From Caballeronia insecticola (GTDB lineage: Bacteria > Pseudomonadota > Gammaproteobacteria > Burkholderiales > Burkholderiaceae), in assembly GCF_000402035.1 (NCBI RefSeq), contig NC_021289.1, positions 248,001 through 312,000 on the forward strand: a DNA stretch of 64,000 nt, written 5' to 3'. The position numbers and the translations under genes are program-made. Under the pieces are notes generated by a model, which saw only the letters and a program-made list of their open reading frames with translations, ran no database searches and was not told the DNA's origin. Each line of letters starts with the position of its first letter. Position 1 is the stretch's first letter. Shown one piece after another: positions 26,824-35,639 of this stretch.

Positions 26824-27750
26824 ATGAAAGACATGTTTCGTTCGCGTCTGATATGGGCAGGGATAGTGCTCGCGGTCGTCGCCGTGACCCTGCCGTGGTG
26901 GCTCACCGGATACATTCTCGGCGTGCTGACCGTCGCGTATTACTTCGGCGTGTTCGCGATGTCGTGGGACTTGCTGTTCGGCTTTGCCGGCGAGGTCAAC
27001 TTCGGTCCGACATTTCTGATCGGACTCGGCGCCTATTCCGCCGCGATATTGAACGCGCATGCCGCCGCGCCGATCGCGATATGCGTGATGGCGGGCGGAC
27101 TCGTCGCGCTTGTAGGCGGCTTGCTGCTCGCCGTGCCCGCACTGCGACTGCGCGGTCCGTATTTCGGCCTCGTCACGCTCGTGGCGGTGCTGCTTCTGCA
27201 GAACGCGATCGTTATTTTCGCGGGTATCACGGGCGGCGAGATCGGCATGATGGTGCCCGATGTCCTGTCCGTCGATGCGAGCTACAACTACTGGATCGCG
27301 CTCGCGTTCCTGATTGTCTGCGCGATCATTTTGTTCGGGCTGTCGCGCTCGGCTATCGGTCTCATTCTGCAGGCGAGCGGACAGGATACGGTCGGCGCGC
27401 AGGCGCTCGGCTTCAATGTGGTGAAGCATAAGCTCGCGGCGTTCTGCATCAGCGCGGTGTTTTCCGGCGTCGCGGGCGCGATGCTCGTGTTCTATCAGGG
27501 CACGGCATCGGTGAGCACGGTCGTCGATATCGGCATCGGCGTGCAGATCATTATCGCGGCGGTGCTGGGCGGACGGCGCACGATACTCGGCGCGGTGCTG
27601 GGGTCGATCTTTCTGATCGTCGCGGGCGAGTTTCTGCGTCCGCTCGGGCAAATCAATACCTTCGTGGTCGCGGCCGTGGCGCTCGCGGTCATTCTGTTCT
27701 TCCCCGATGGCTTGCTCGGCAACCTCCTGCGCGTCAGGGAGCGCGAATGA
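26824..27750 (+). CDS. LivM-type inner-membrane permease
   Basis: A 308-residue permease, partner of the LivH protein. Family landmarks are SWDLLFGFAGEVNFGPTFLIGLGAYSAAIL, LRLRGPYFGLVTLVAVLLLQN, and the coupling loop region VVDIGIGVQIIIAAVLGGRRTILGAVLGSIFL. The stop overlaps the ATPase start by four bases, so translation is coupled. Confidence 0.92.
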   Translation: MKDMFRSRLIWAGIVLAVVAVTLPWWLTGYILGVLTVAYYFGVFAMSWDLLFGFAGEVNFGPTFLIGLGAYSAAILNAHAAAPIAICVMAGGLVALVGGLLLAVPALRLRGPYFGLVTLVAVLLLQNAIVIFAGITGGEIGMMVPDVLSVDASYNYWIALAFLIVCAIILFGLSRSAIGLILQASGQDTVGAQALGFNVVKHKLAAFCISAVFSGVAGAMLVFYQGTASVSTVVDIGIGVQIIIAAVLGGRRTILGAVLGSIFLIVAGEFLRPLGQINTFVVAAVALAVILFFPDGLLGNLLRVRERE

Positions 27751-29261
27751 ACGAATCTCCTCTGCTCTCCGTGCGCGGTCTGACGAAACGCTTCGGCGGT
27801 CTCGTCGCGGTGAAGGACATCGGCTTCGATATCCGGCCCGGCGAGATTCTCGGCTTGATCGGTCCGAACGGCTCCGGCAAGTCGACGGTGATGAAGCTCA
27901 TCATGGGCATCGAGCGGCCCAACGCGGGATCGATCAAGGTCGATGGCGTCGAGATGGCCGGCTGGCTTCCGCATCGTATTGCGCGCGCGGGCGTGGGTAT
28001 CGTGTTTCAGCATTCGCGGCCGCTGCATCGACAGACCGTGCTCGAACACATCAAGCTCGCGCTGCTGCCGGATTCGCTCTTGAAGCTCGCCGCCGATCCG
28101 CATGTGAATCGGCGCGCACGCGAGATTGCGGAGCGTGTGGGGTTGAGCAAGGTGATGCATCGTCATCCGGCGACGCTGCCGTTCGCCGATCTGCGTCGCA
28201 TGGAAATGGCGAAGGCGATTGCGCGCGATCCGCGTGTCGTGCTCGTCGATGAACCGTTCGCCGGTCTCACCGCAGCGGAATCGGAGACCTTCTCCGAGCT
28301 GATACGCGGCTTTCGTGCCGAGGGGCGCGCGGTGTTGCTCGTCGATCACAACGTGAAGAGCCTGGCGGCGCTCGCGGATCGCGTGCTCGCGATGTATCTC
28401 GGCGAGTACGTAGCCGAAGGCACCGCCGAAGAAGTGATGCGGAACGAGACCGTGCGGCGCGTTTATCTCGGCGGCAAGATCGAGGCGCGCGAGCGCGGCA
28501 CGGAAGTGGTGAGCAGCAAGCCGTCGATACTGGAAGTCGAGCACGTCGGCGTGTTGTACGGCAAGGCGCGCGCGCTGGACGACATCAGCATGCATGTGCG
28601 CGAAGGCGAGTTCGTGTCGGTGGTCGGCCTGAACGGTGCGGGCAAGACGACGCTCTTCAACGCGATCTCCGGACTCGTGCCTTACGAGGGAACCATTCGC
28701 TACGGCACACGCGATCTGAAGGGCATGAGCGGCGCGGCCATCGCGCGTGCGGGCATCGTGCAGTGTCCGGAAACCCGCGAGCTTTTCGGGGATATGACGG
28801 TGCGCGAGAACCTCGATCTCGGCGGCTATCATCTGCCGGACAAGACGCGCGCGGATCAACTCAAGTGGCTCTTCGAACTGTTTCCGATTCTCGAATCGCG
28901 TCAGGTTCAGACGGCGCGCACGCTTTCAGGCGGCGAGCAGCAGATGCTTGCGATTGCGCGCGCCTTGATGATGCAGCCGAAGCTCTTGATACTCGACGAA
29001 CCGACGCTCGGTCTCGCGCCTGTGATTCTCGAGCAACTGTCGAAGGCGATGGAACTGCTGCAAAAGACCACGCCCATCACGGTGCTGCTCGGCGAGCAGA
29101 ACGTGACGTTCGCGCTGCCGCATGCCGATCGCGTGTATGTGCTGGAGCATGCGCGCATCGTGTGGGAAGGCAGCCCGTCGCGCTTCGAAAAAGAAATGGG
29201 ACGCGGCTTTCTCGAAGCGGTGCCATCGGCGCCGGCGCAAACGGCGCAAGCAAGAGCGTGA
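27747..29261 (+). CDS. Fused LivG-LivF ATPase of the importer
   Basis: 504 residues joining both ATPase subunits in one chain. First half (LivG-like): Walker A G39-T47, Walker B VVLVDEP at about 164-170, H-loop LLVDHN; its signature position reads LPFADLRR (144-151) instead of LSYGxxR/LSGGQ. Second half (LivF-like): Walker A G294-T302, signature LSGGE at 393-397, Walker B LLILDEPTLGL. If the first signature is truly degenerate, one of the two composite ATP sites may not hydrolyse. The fusion leaves no separate ATPase gene in the operon. Confidence 0.9.
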   Translation: MNESPLLSVRGLTKRFGGLVAVKDIGFDIRPGEILGLIGPNGSGKSTVMKLIMGIERPNAGSIKVDGVEMAGWLPHRIARAGVGIVFQHSRPLHRQTVLEHIKLALLPDSLLKLAADPHVNRRAREIAERVGLSKVMHRHPATLPFADLRRMEMAKAIARDPRVVLVDEPFAGLTAAESETFSELIRGFRAEGRAVLLVDHNVKSLAALADRVLAMYLGEYVAEGTAEEVMRNETVRRVYLGGKIEARERGTEVVSSKPSILEVEHVGVLYGKARALDDISMHVREGEFVSVVGLNGAGKTTLFNAISGLVPYEGTIRYGTRDLKGMSGAAIARAGIVQCPETRELFGDMTVRENLDLGGYHLPDKTRADQLKWLFELFPILESRQVQTARTLSGGEQQMLAIARALMMQPKLLILDEPTLGLAPVILEQLSKAMELLQKTTPITVLLGEQNVTFALPHADRVYVLEHARIVWEGSPSRFEKEMGRGFLEAVPSAPAQTAQARA

Positions 29262-29520
29262 GCCATCCATAAAATTAGAAATACAGAAGATGTGATCGCT
29301 ACGTCTTAAGTCTTTACGCCACAAAGTCCACTGAAGATATGTGATGTTTCGCACGGTGCGGAGCGTCGAAAGCGGGCATTTCTTACGCCTGTAAAGCGAT
29401 GCACAACATCGCCTTGCGATGAATCCGGCCTGAGCGTGAAGAAGCCGCAGCACACATTCGACAACGCGCAAGACCCGCTCTAAGCGATTTGAATCTCTTC
29501 GATCGAGAGAAGGCTGCGCC
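29262..29520 (+). promoter_or_regulatory. Gap ahead of the secreted hydrolase cassette
   Basis: 259 bases, clearly more A/T-rich than the ABC operon before it (29270-29350). It is the likely promoter for the three-gene cassette. GAGAGAAGGCTGCGCC precedes the first ATG. I recognise no terminator or operator. Confidence 0.3.
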
Positions 29521-30408
29521 ATGAACATTGTCGTGCTGTTAAGCGTGGTTGCGTCGCTTATGTGGAGCGTGCGCGCAACGGCGGCGGGATGCGATTTTTC
29601 GAATCAGTCGCTGTCGTTTGCGGGCGATGAGATCACGCAAGCGCGATGTTTGCTGAGACCGGTGATGAAAGGCGGAAGCCTCGGCGCGCGATTGAATCCG
29701 TTGCCGCCGCCGTTCGAGCATTTCATCGGTCAACCGGTCGGCATTACGCCCGACGAGTTCCTCGCACTGCTCAAGCAACTCGACATTGCGCCGAATGCGC
29801 TTGGCGGCGCGGTGACGCAACCGCTGTCGCAATCGTCTGCGCCGGGACATCCGCAGGCGCGCTATTTCGTCATCCACGATACGAGCCTGAACGTATGCAC
29901 CGATACCGGGCAGTTCGCGCGTTCCGAAGATGCGGATGCATCGTGGAATCGCGCATCGCGATGGGCCAACGACGCCAACGCGCATCTTTACATCACGCGT
30001 GACGGCAAGCTCGTCGCGCCGCAAGGGCGCATCTTCAGCGTGCCGTGGCGCGCAACGAAGCTCGAGGCCAACGCCGGACCGAATTCGCGCGGCTTGTTTC
30101 TGCACGTCGAGAACGTGCAGTTGCGTATCGCCGAGTTGAAGCCCGGCGACGCCGCGATGGTGAACGGCGACTGTCGCAACGACCGCATCGCGCAGACGCC
30201 CGGCTTGTCCGATGCGCAAATGCAGAAGCTCGCGCTGACCTATATCGCCGCAAGCGTGCGCGCGAAGAAGTGGCTCATTCCTGCGTATCACGCGGCCATC
30301 GACGATGGCATCTCCAACGGACACGACGACCCCCAGCACTTCGATCTGACGCGCTGGGGAACGGTGATCTGCTCTTATCTCGATCGCATGGGCAAGGCCT
30401 GCTCATAG
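29521..30408 (+). CDS. Exported protein resembling N-acetylmuramoyl-L-alanine amidases (Amidase_2-like)
   Basis: 295 residues with a signal peptide (MNIVVLLSVVASLMWSVRATAAG, cleavage about 22). The mature part resembles the zinc amidase fold of AmpD/PGRP: YFVIHDTS (H119, first zinc ligand position), HLYITRDGKLVAP (155-167), and a late YHAAIDDGISNGHDDPQHFD with H268 and a nearby Asp, as in GHSD...DPG of AmpD. This would cut the glycan-peptide bond of peptidoglycan. Resemblance is by motif order only. It heads a three-gene run of exported proteins. Confidence 0.55.
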   Translation: MNIVVLLSVVASLMWSVRATAAGCDFSNQSLSFAGDEITQARCLLRPVMKGGSLGARLNPLPPPFEHFIGQPVGITPDEFLALLKQLDIAPNALGGAVTQPLSQSSAPGHPQARYFVIHDTSLNVCTDTGQFARSEDADASWNRASRWANDANAHLYITRDGKLVAPQGRIFSVPWRATKLEANAGPNSRGLFLHVENVQLRIAELKPGDAAMVNGDCRNDRIAQTPGLSDAQMQKLALTYIAASVRAKKWLIPAYHAAIDDGISNGHDDPQHFDLTRWGTVICSYLDRMGKACS

Positions 30409-30419
30409 GAGTGTCGAAC

Positions 30420-31238
30420 ATGTCGAAGATCGTTTCGATTCTCGCTGCGTCGCTGATGGCGTCGCTCGTTCACGCGGAAGAGTGCGCCGATATCGCGCAA
30501 CGCGTCGCGCAACTCGACTTCTCGAAGGCCGCCGATGTTCGCGCGAACGATCACGCGACGTTCACGGACCTCTACAAGGAGTGCGATACGCACAACACGT
30601 TCGGCGGCAAGGCATTGCCCACGTTCAAGGGACGTCCGCTGAAATGCTCCACCGATCCGAATCGCGTGGCGTCCGTGGTTCAGTTCGCCGACAAGACGGT
30701 TGCGTTCAAGGCCAAAGCCGCCGTCGATGCAGACGGATCGCCCGCCGCGTGCGGCCCACAAAAGAGCGCGACGGATCAGTGCCAGACGTGGTTCACGTAT
30801 GGCGCGGGCAGTACGCGCCATTTCATCGATGCGGAGCAGGTTCCGTTCGTGGTGGTGCCGCTGGATGCGCCGTCCGGCTCGATCTCGTTCATGAAATCGA
30901 CGGGCATCGGCAAAGGCGATCTCGCCGTGGTGATTCGCGGCAATCAGTGTGCGTTCGGCGTGGTCGGCGATGCAGGCCCGTACTTCAGGCTCGGCGAGGC
31001 ATCGGTTGCCGCGCATGCGGAGCTGGGCAATCCGCAATGCGCCGGGTCCGAGCGTCCGTGTACGCGTCTGCGTGGCGGAGGCGGCGGTGTGGGCATTGGT
31101 TCTAACGTCACCTACATCGTCTTTCCGCATTCGCGTCCGGCATCGTTGACGGCGGAGAACATCGTGCAAGTGACAACCGCGGGCGCTAAGGAAAGGCTTG
31201 AGCAATTTCTTGGCGGTAATGGCGCGGCTTCGCAATGA
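30420..31238 (+). CDS. Exported GH75-like chitosanase
   Basis: 272 residues, with a signal peptide (MSKIVSILAASLMASLVHA, cleaved after VHA). The middle matches the fungal-type chitosanase family GH75: KAAVDADGSPAACGP (101-113), HFIDAEQVPFVVVPLD (134-149), GKGDLAVVIRGNQCAFGVVGDAGPYFRLGEASVA. The acidic pair D184 and E193, nine residues apart, is the probable catalytic pair of that family. It could cut chitosan or related amino-sugar glycans outside the cell. AGGAG overlaps the stop of the amidase-like gene, so they are coupled. The substrate is not proven. Confidence 0.68.
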   Translation: MSKIVSILAASLMASLVHAEECADIAQRVAQLDFSKAADVRANDHATFTDLYKECDTHNTFGGKALPTFKGRPLKCSTDPNRVASVVQFADKTVAFKAKAAVDADGSPAACGPQKSATDQCQTWFTYGAGSTRHFIDAEQVPFVVVPLDAPSGSISFMKSTGIGKGDLAVVIRGNQCAFGVVGDAGPYFRLGEASVAAHAELGNPQCAGSERPCTRLRGGGGGVGIGSNVTYIVFPHSRPASLTAENIVQVTTAGAKERLEQFLGGNGAASQ

Positions 31239-31264
31239 ATTTCGATGCAGCTAACGGAGGCCAC

Positions 31265-32314
31265 ATGCAAAGCAAATCGATATCGAATGCGTTTCACAAG
31301 CACGCGCGATGGTTTGGCTGGTTCGCCGCGCTTGGCACGTGCGGTTGGCTCGTCTCGGCACATGCACGCCTGCCTTCAGCATCTCCCCCGGAACAGATGC
31401 TCGACGATGCAACGCTCGATACATTTCTCACGCAAGGAGGGTGGAGCCCCACCGCCGACGATACGGCCGGCCCGACGCAGCTTCAGGCGAGCTTCGTCAA
31501 AGGACTTGTCGATGCCTACGTGAAGAATCCATCGGACCCTAAAGCGATATCCGCGCTCGGTCTTATCGCGCTGTCGCAATCGGTCGCGGAATGGGGCGTC
31601 GAGCCGCCCGATGGTTTGCCTGCCGATCCGGTCGGTAACAAATGGCGCGGCGTGAGCGGCGGAGACGGCAAGCGGCTGATGGCTTATTCGAAGGGCGGCA
31701 TCGGCATTGCGCATGCGGACAGCGGCTTGCTGTCCGATTTCATCAAGCATATTCAGGCGACCAAAGGCGATTCGCTTCCCGAGGCAGCGCGCTTTTATCG
31801 GCTAAGAGGCGTGAATTTCGACGTGCTGTATGCCAACGGCGGACACTGCAAGAAGCCATCGACCGTCATAACGAACGATCTCGATGACAAGCCGTTCGGT
31901 TACAAGGAATACGGTTATGCAGGCGACGGATATTGCAAAACCTATAACAACGGCAAGACCAATGAAGCGGACTGGCGCATCTTTCGTCACGACATGAGGC
32001 TCGTGCTGCGCGAGAAAGAAACGCAGGCATGGCTCGTCGACAACTGGCTCTCGCGCTACTGGTGGCCGTCGTATCGCAAGGTTGCGACGGAAGAAAGCAG
32101 CACGATCGCCGATGTGCTCGTGAACTCGCGCATCAGGAATTCTTCGCCCGGGACAGCGGATTGCGCGCTCGTGCAGGCAAGGGGAAGCGCGGATCGCGTT
32201 CGTGCGCAACTGGTCGCGTATGCATCGCCGACATGCAAGGGCAATCCGCGCCATAAGGAACGTTGGCCTTATATGTTGCGAGCAGTGGAACTCCAGAAGT
32301 TTTACGCGCAATAG
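31265..32314 (+). CDS. Exported protein of unknown family, third gene of the hydrolase cassette
   Basis: 349 residues with a long signal peptide (WFGWFAALGTCGWLVSAHA, cleavage about 34). I do not recognise the fold. Features that may matter: a helix ending SQSVAEWGVEPPDG with a candidate catalytic Glu, SKGGIGIAHADSGLLSDFI like the hairpin of lysozyme-type glycosidases, and four cysteines in the last 150 residues that could form disulfides. GGAGG precedes the ATG. The lysozyme-like idea is inference from context and helix-hairpin order. Confidence 0.55.
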   Translation: MQSKSISNAFHKHARWFGWFAALGTCGWLVSAHARLPSASPPEQMLDDATLDTFLTQGGWSPTADDTAGPTQLQASFVKGLVDAYVKNPSDPKAISALGLIALSQSVAEWGVEPPDGLPADPVGNKWRGVSGGDGKRLMAYSKGGIGIAHADSGLLSDFIKHIQATKGDSLPEAARFYRLRGVNFDVLYANGGHCKKPSTVITNDLDDKPFGYKEYGYAGDGYCKTYNNGKTNEADWRIFRHDMRLVLREKETQAWLVDNWLSRYWWPSYRKVATEESSTIADVLVNSRIRNSSPGTADCALVQARGSADRVRAQLVAYASPTCKGNPRHKERWPYMLRAVELQKFYAQ

Positions 32315-32338
32315 CGCCGAACACGCGCCGCTAAACAC

Positions 32339-32373
32339 GCAAGGGGTGTTGCGTAAAACGCGACACCCCTTGC
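32339..32373 (+). terminator. Strong hairpin after the secreted hydrolase cassette
   Basis: Eleven-base perfect arms GCAAGGGGTGT and ACACCCCTTGC, extended by a T-G wobble and four more pairs, leave a three-base AAA loop: a 16-base stem. It begins 24 bases after the last stop of the cassette. Only three T follow, so it may be a rho-assisted or moderate terminator. Confidence 0.6.
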
Positions 32374-32550
32374 TTTACGCTGCGCGTGAGGATATTGGAT
32401 GTGTTAAAAAGCCGCGTGCTTTTTTACGTTGCGCCGAAAAGATTCTGTATGCAACGCCTTAAAGACTTATGAAGGCAGCGCTAGACAGGAGCTTGAAAGG
32501 CGGCGTGAAAGCTCACCAGAAATAATCAAAAGAGACGTCTTCGACACATC

Positions 32551-33687
32551 ATGAAAATCATCACATCGCGTGCCTTCGCAGGCATCGGCGCATCGCTCAT
32601 CGCACTTGCCTGTCAATCCGCGTTCGCGCAAAGCTCGGTCACGCTGTACGGCGTCGCCGACGTGAGCGTGCGCTATCTGACCAACGCCAACGCCAATAAC
32701 GACGGCAAGCTGTTCATGACCAACGGCGCCATTACCAACAGCCGTATCGGTTTTAAGGGCAGCGAAGATCTGGGCGGCGGCCTCAAGGCGATCTTCCAGT
32801 TGGAAAGCGGCGTCGAACTGGAAAACGGCCAGTACTCCGACAGCGCGCGCGCCTTCAACCGCGCGGCATTCGTCGGCTTGTCGAGCCGATATGGCACGCT
32901 CACGCTCGGCCGTCAGAAGACGCCGCTGTTCGACATGCTCGGCGACACTTATGATCCGCTTACCGTCGGCAATTACTTCGAGAACGCGTGGCTGCCGGTG
33001 GCATTGGGCGCGGGTCTCTATGCGGACAACGCGGTGAAATACAACGGCACGTTCGCGGGCCTGACGCTCGGGGCGATGTACTCGTTCGGTACGAACTACA
33101 CGGCGACGGGCGCGGGCGGCTTCTCGGGTCAGGTGCCGGGCCACCTCGGCGCGGGCAACATGTACGGCTTCACGGCATCGTATGCGCTGGGCGCGCTCGC
33201 TATCGGCGGCGGCTATCAGCAGAACAGCGACAACGCGAACAACAAGCAGAAGATCTGGAACGCCAACGTCGTCTATACGATCGGCCAGGCGAAGCTGTAC
33301 GCGGGCTATCTGCATTCGACCGACGACACCGGCTTCGTCGACAGCATCCTGCAACAGCGCGGCCTCGTGTCCGGCACGGATATCCTGAAGGGCTCGGGCC
33401 GCCGCGACGACGGTCCGTTCGCAGGCATCACGTATCAGGTCACGCCCGCGCTGCTGCTGACCGGCGCGTTCTACTACGACCACATGAAGAACGCGGCCAT
33501 CGGCGGCGGCGCGACCGGCAGCGGCAATCGCTATACGGGCGTGGCGCTGGCGGAATACGCGCTGTCGAAGCGCACTGAAGTGTATGGCACGGTGGACTTC
33601 AACAAAGTGACCGGCGCGGCCGAAGTCGAACTGCCCGGCCGCTCGAATCAGACGGGCGTATCGCTCGGCTTGCGCACCATCTTCTGA
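32551..33687 (+). CDS. Gram-negative porin (general diffusion, Burkholderia type)
   Basis: A 378-residue trimeric outer-membrane porin. Signal peptide ends at FAQSSVTLYGVAD, the hallmark start of the beta-proteobacterial porins. SRIGFKGSEDLGGGLKAIFQLESG and LSSRYGTLTLGRQ follow, with alternating strands and the C-terminal Phe (LGLRTIF) needed for barrel assembly. It is single and monocistronic, convergent with galM seven bases away. Confidence 0.94.
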   Translation: MKIITSRAFAGIGASLIALACQSAFAQSSVTLYGVADVSVRYLTNANANNDGKLFMTNGAITNSRIGFKGSEDLGGGLKAIFQLESGVELENGQYSDSARAFNRAAFVGLSSRYGTLTLGRQKTPLFDMLGDTYDPLTVGNYFENAWLPVALGAGLYADNAVKYNGTFAGLTLGAMYSFGTNYTATGAGGFSGQVPGHLGAGNMYGFTASYALGALAIGGGYQQNSDNANNKQKIWNANVVYTIGQAKLYAGYLHSTDDTGFVDSILQQRGLVSGTDILKGSGRRDDGPFAGITYQVTPALLLTGAFYYDHMKNAAIGGGATGSGNRYTGVALAEYALSKRTEVYGTVDFNKVTGAAEVELPGRSNQTGVSLGLRTIF

Positions 33688-33694
33688 TCGTGCT

Positions 33695-34735
33695 TCAGCG
33701 CACGCGCAGCGTATAGCGCGTGCGCTGACGATAAATCTCGCCGGGACGCAGAACGGCGTGCGCGCTGTCCATGTTGATCTCGTTCGGAAAGCCGCCTGCT
33801 TCGAGACACAAGCCCGCATGTTTGCGATAGCTCGATCCATCGCGCGCGGGCACGCCTTCCAGATAATTCCCCGAATAGAACTGCAAGCCGCGCGCATCGG
33901 TGGCGACGCTCAGTTCGCGTCCACTCGACGGATCGAACAGCACGGCGACCGTGCGCGGTTCATCGGCGCGATCATCGTTCAATGCATAGCAATGATCGAA
34001 GCCACCCGCGAGCGCGAGTTGTTCGTGCGATGCATCGAGACCCACGCCGATCGAACGCGGCGTGCGCAGATCGAAGACGCTGCGCGCCACGTTTTCGCGC
34101 GCGACGGGAATCGAGCTTGCATCGATCGCGAAGTAACTGTCAGCCGCAATCGCGATTTCATGATCGCGAATGTTCGCCTGCGCGCCTGGTTGGCCGCTCA
34201 GATTGAAATACGCGTGGTTCGTCAGATTGACGGGCGTGGGCGCATCGGTGCGCGCTTCGTAGTCGATGGATAGCGTGCCGTCGTCGCTCAACGCATAGCG
34301 CACGGTCACATCCAGATTGCCCGCAAAACCTGACGCGCCCGCGGGCGATGTCAGCGTCATCACCAGCGCGCCATCGGCTTCATGCACGCGCCACATCTGC
34401 CGATGAAACCCCGCCGATCCGCCATGCAGATGATTCGCGCCTTCGTTGCGTTCGACTTCATGCGCGACGCCATCGATCGTGAAGCGCGCATCGCGAATAC
34501 GATTGGCCCAACGCCCGATGATCGCACCCATGAACGCGCGGCCATGTCGATAGTCTTCGGGCGTATCGTGGCCGAGCAGGACATCGGCTATGCGTCCGTT
34601 GCGATCGGGCGCGTGCCATGAAACGAGCGTCGCGCCCAGATCGCTGATATCGATGCGCATGTCCGATGCATTGCGCAAGGTGTAAAGACGCGCATCGCCC
34701 CACGCGCGCATGTCGATAGTGGCGTGTACGGTCAT
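33695..34735 (-). CDS. galM: Aldose 1-epimerase (galactose mutarotase)
   Basis: 346 residues. It interconverts alpha and beta anomers of aldohexoses. The family residues are visible: GRWANRIRDARFTIDG (sugar-binding Arg), the catalytic His pair in NHLHGG and LTNHAYFNLSG, the binding Asp in GFDHCYALN and a C-terminal glutamate in CLEAGGFPNEINM. ATGA overlap with the HAD gene before it implies one operon. Confidence 0.92.
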   Translation of the reverse strand: MTVHATIDMRAWGDARLYTLRNASDMRIDISDLGATLVSWHAPDRNGRIADVLLGHDTPEDYRHGRAFMGAIIGRWANRIRDARFTIDGVAHEVERNEGANHLHGGSAGFHRQMWRVHEADGALVMTLTSPAGASGFAGNLDVTVRYALSDDGTLSIDYEARTDAPTPVNLTNHAYFNLSGQPGAQANIRDHEIAIAADSYFAIDASSIPVARENVARSVFDLRTPRSIGVGLDASHEQLALAGGFDHCYALNDDRADEPRTVAVLFDPSSGRELSVATDARGLQFYSGNYLEGVPARDGSSYRKHAGLCLEAGGFPNEINMDSAHAVLRPGEIYRQRTRYTLRVR

Positions 34736-35406
34736 GGGCGTGCGGCCACTTCGTCGAGATGGAGCAAAAGATCGGCGGGATCTTCGTACACGCGCAGCGC
34801 GCCGGAACGTTCGAGTTCATCGCTGCCATAACCGCCCGACAGCAAGCCGACGCCGAGCGAACGGCAACGGCGCGCTGCGAGCATGTCCCAGATGCTGTCG
34901 CCGACAACGACCGTATTTTCTATCGGCACGTTCAGTCGGGCGGCGGCGGCAAGGAACAGATCGGGATCGGGCTTCGCGTACTTCACCTGATCGCGCGTGA
35001 CGACCACTTGCTTCGACGGATCGACGCCCAACGCTTCGAGATTGACCTGCGCCGTCTCCATGCGCCCGCTCGTCGCAATCGCCCAGCGCGTGCCGGCCTG
35101 CGTCAGCGCATCGAGCAGTTCGCACGCGCCCGGCAGCGGACAAACCTGCGCGCGCAGCCGCGTGTACGCCTCCGCATGCAGTTGCCGCAGCCGTTCGACG
35201 CGGTCCGCGCTGATCTCGCCATGCGTCTCGCGCAGCAACTGATTGGTGAAGAGTCCGCCGCTCATGCCGATCTTGCGGTGAATGCGCCACACCGACAATT
35301 CGATGCCTTCGGCGTCGAGCGCTTCCTTCCACGCCAGAACGTGCTGATAAACACTGTCGACGAGCGTGCCGTCGAGGTCGAACAGGAATGACGTTTCAAT
35401 GCGCAT
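34732..35406 (-). CDS. HAD-superfamily phosphatase (beta-PGM/phosphoglycolate type)
   Basis: 224 residues. HAD motif I FLFDLDGTLVDSVYQH (nucleophile Asp), motif II IATSGR, motif III Lys in KYAKPDPDLFL, motif IV VVGDSIWDMLAARRC. The helical cap inserted after motif I is the C1 type, so it acts on small sugar or glycolate phosphates. ATG ends at 35406; it overlaps galM by four bases, which suggests sugar-phosphate metabolism. Confidence 0.88.
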   Translation of the reverse strand: MRIETSFLFDLDGTLVDSVYQHVLAWKEALDAEGIELSVWRIHRKIGMSGGLFTNQLLRETHGEISADRVERLRQLHAEAYTRLRAQVCPLPGACELLDALTQAGTRWAIATSGRMETAQVNLEALGVDPSKQVVVTRDQVKYAKPDPDLFLAAAARLNVPIENTVVVGDSIWDMLAARRCRSLGVGLLSGGYGSDELERSGALRVYEDPADLLLHLDEVAARP

Positions 35407-35639
35407 GGTCCGCTCCCTTTTCGATTGACTGTCTGTCTGCATGATACGCACTCTCGGCTGCGCGTTTTGCAGGCTTTTGAACGCCGTGATCCGCCGCAAG
35501 TGCGATAATGAATGTCTGCGCCCTATGGCGGTATGCGCGCGGAAAACGCGCATGAAACACCCGAATTTTGCAACGATAACGCATGACGGAGCTTATTTTG
35601 ACCCGCATCGACAATCCCTCCCGCGATCAGGAGGCAGGC

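Noticed and set aside
35583..35639. Longer aroG start (ATG at 35583)
   Set aside because: No Shine-Dalgarno and makes the protein longer than the family; the GTG at 35640 has AGGAGG.
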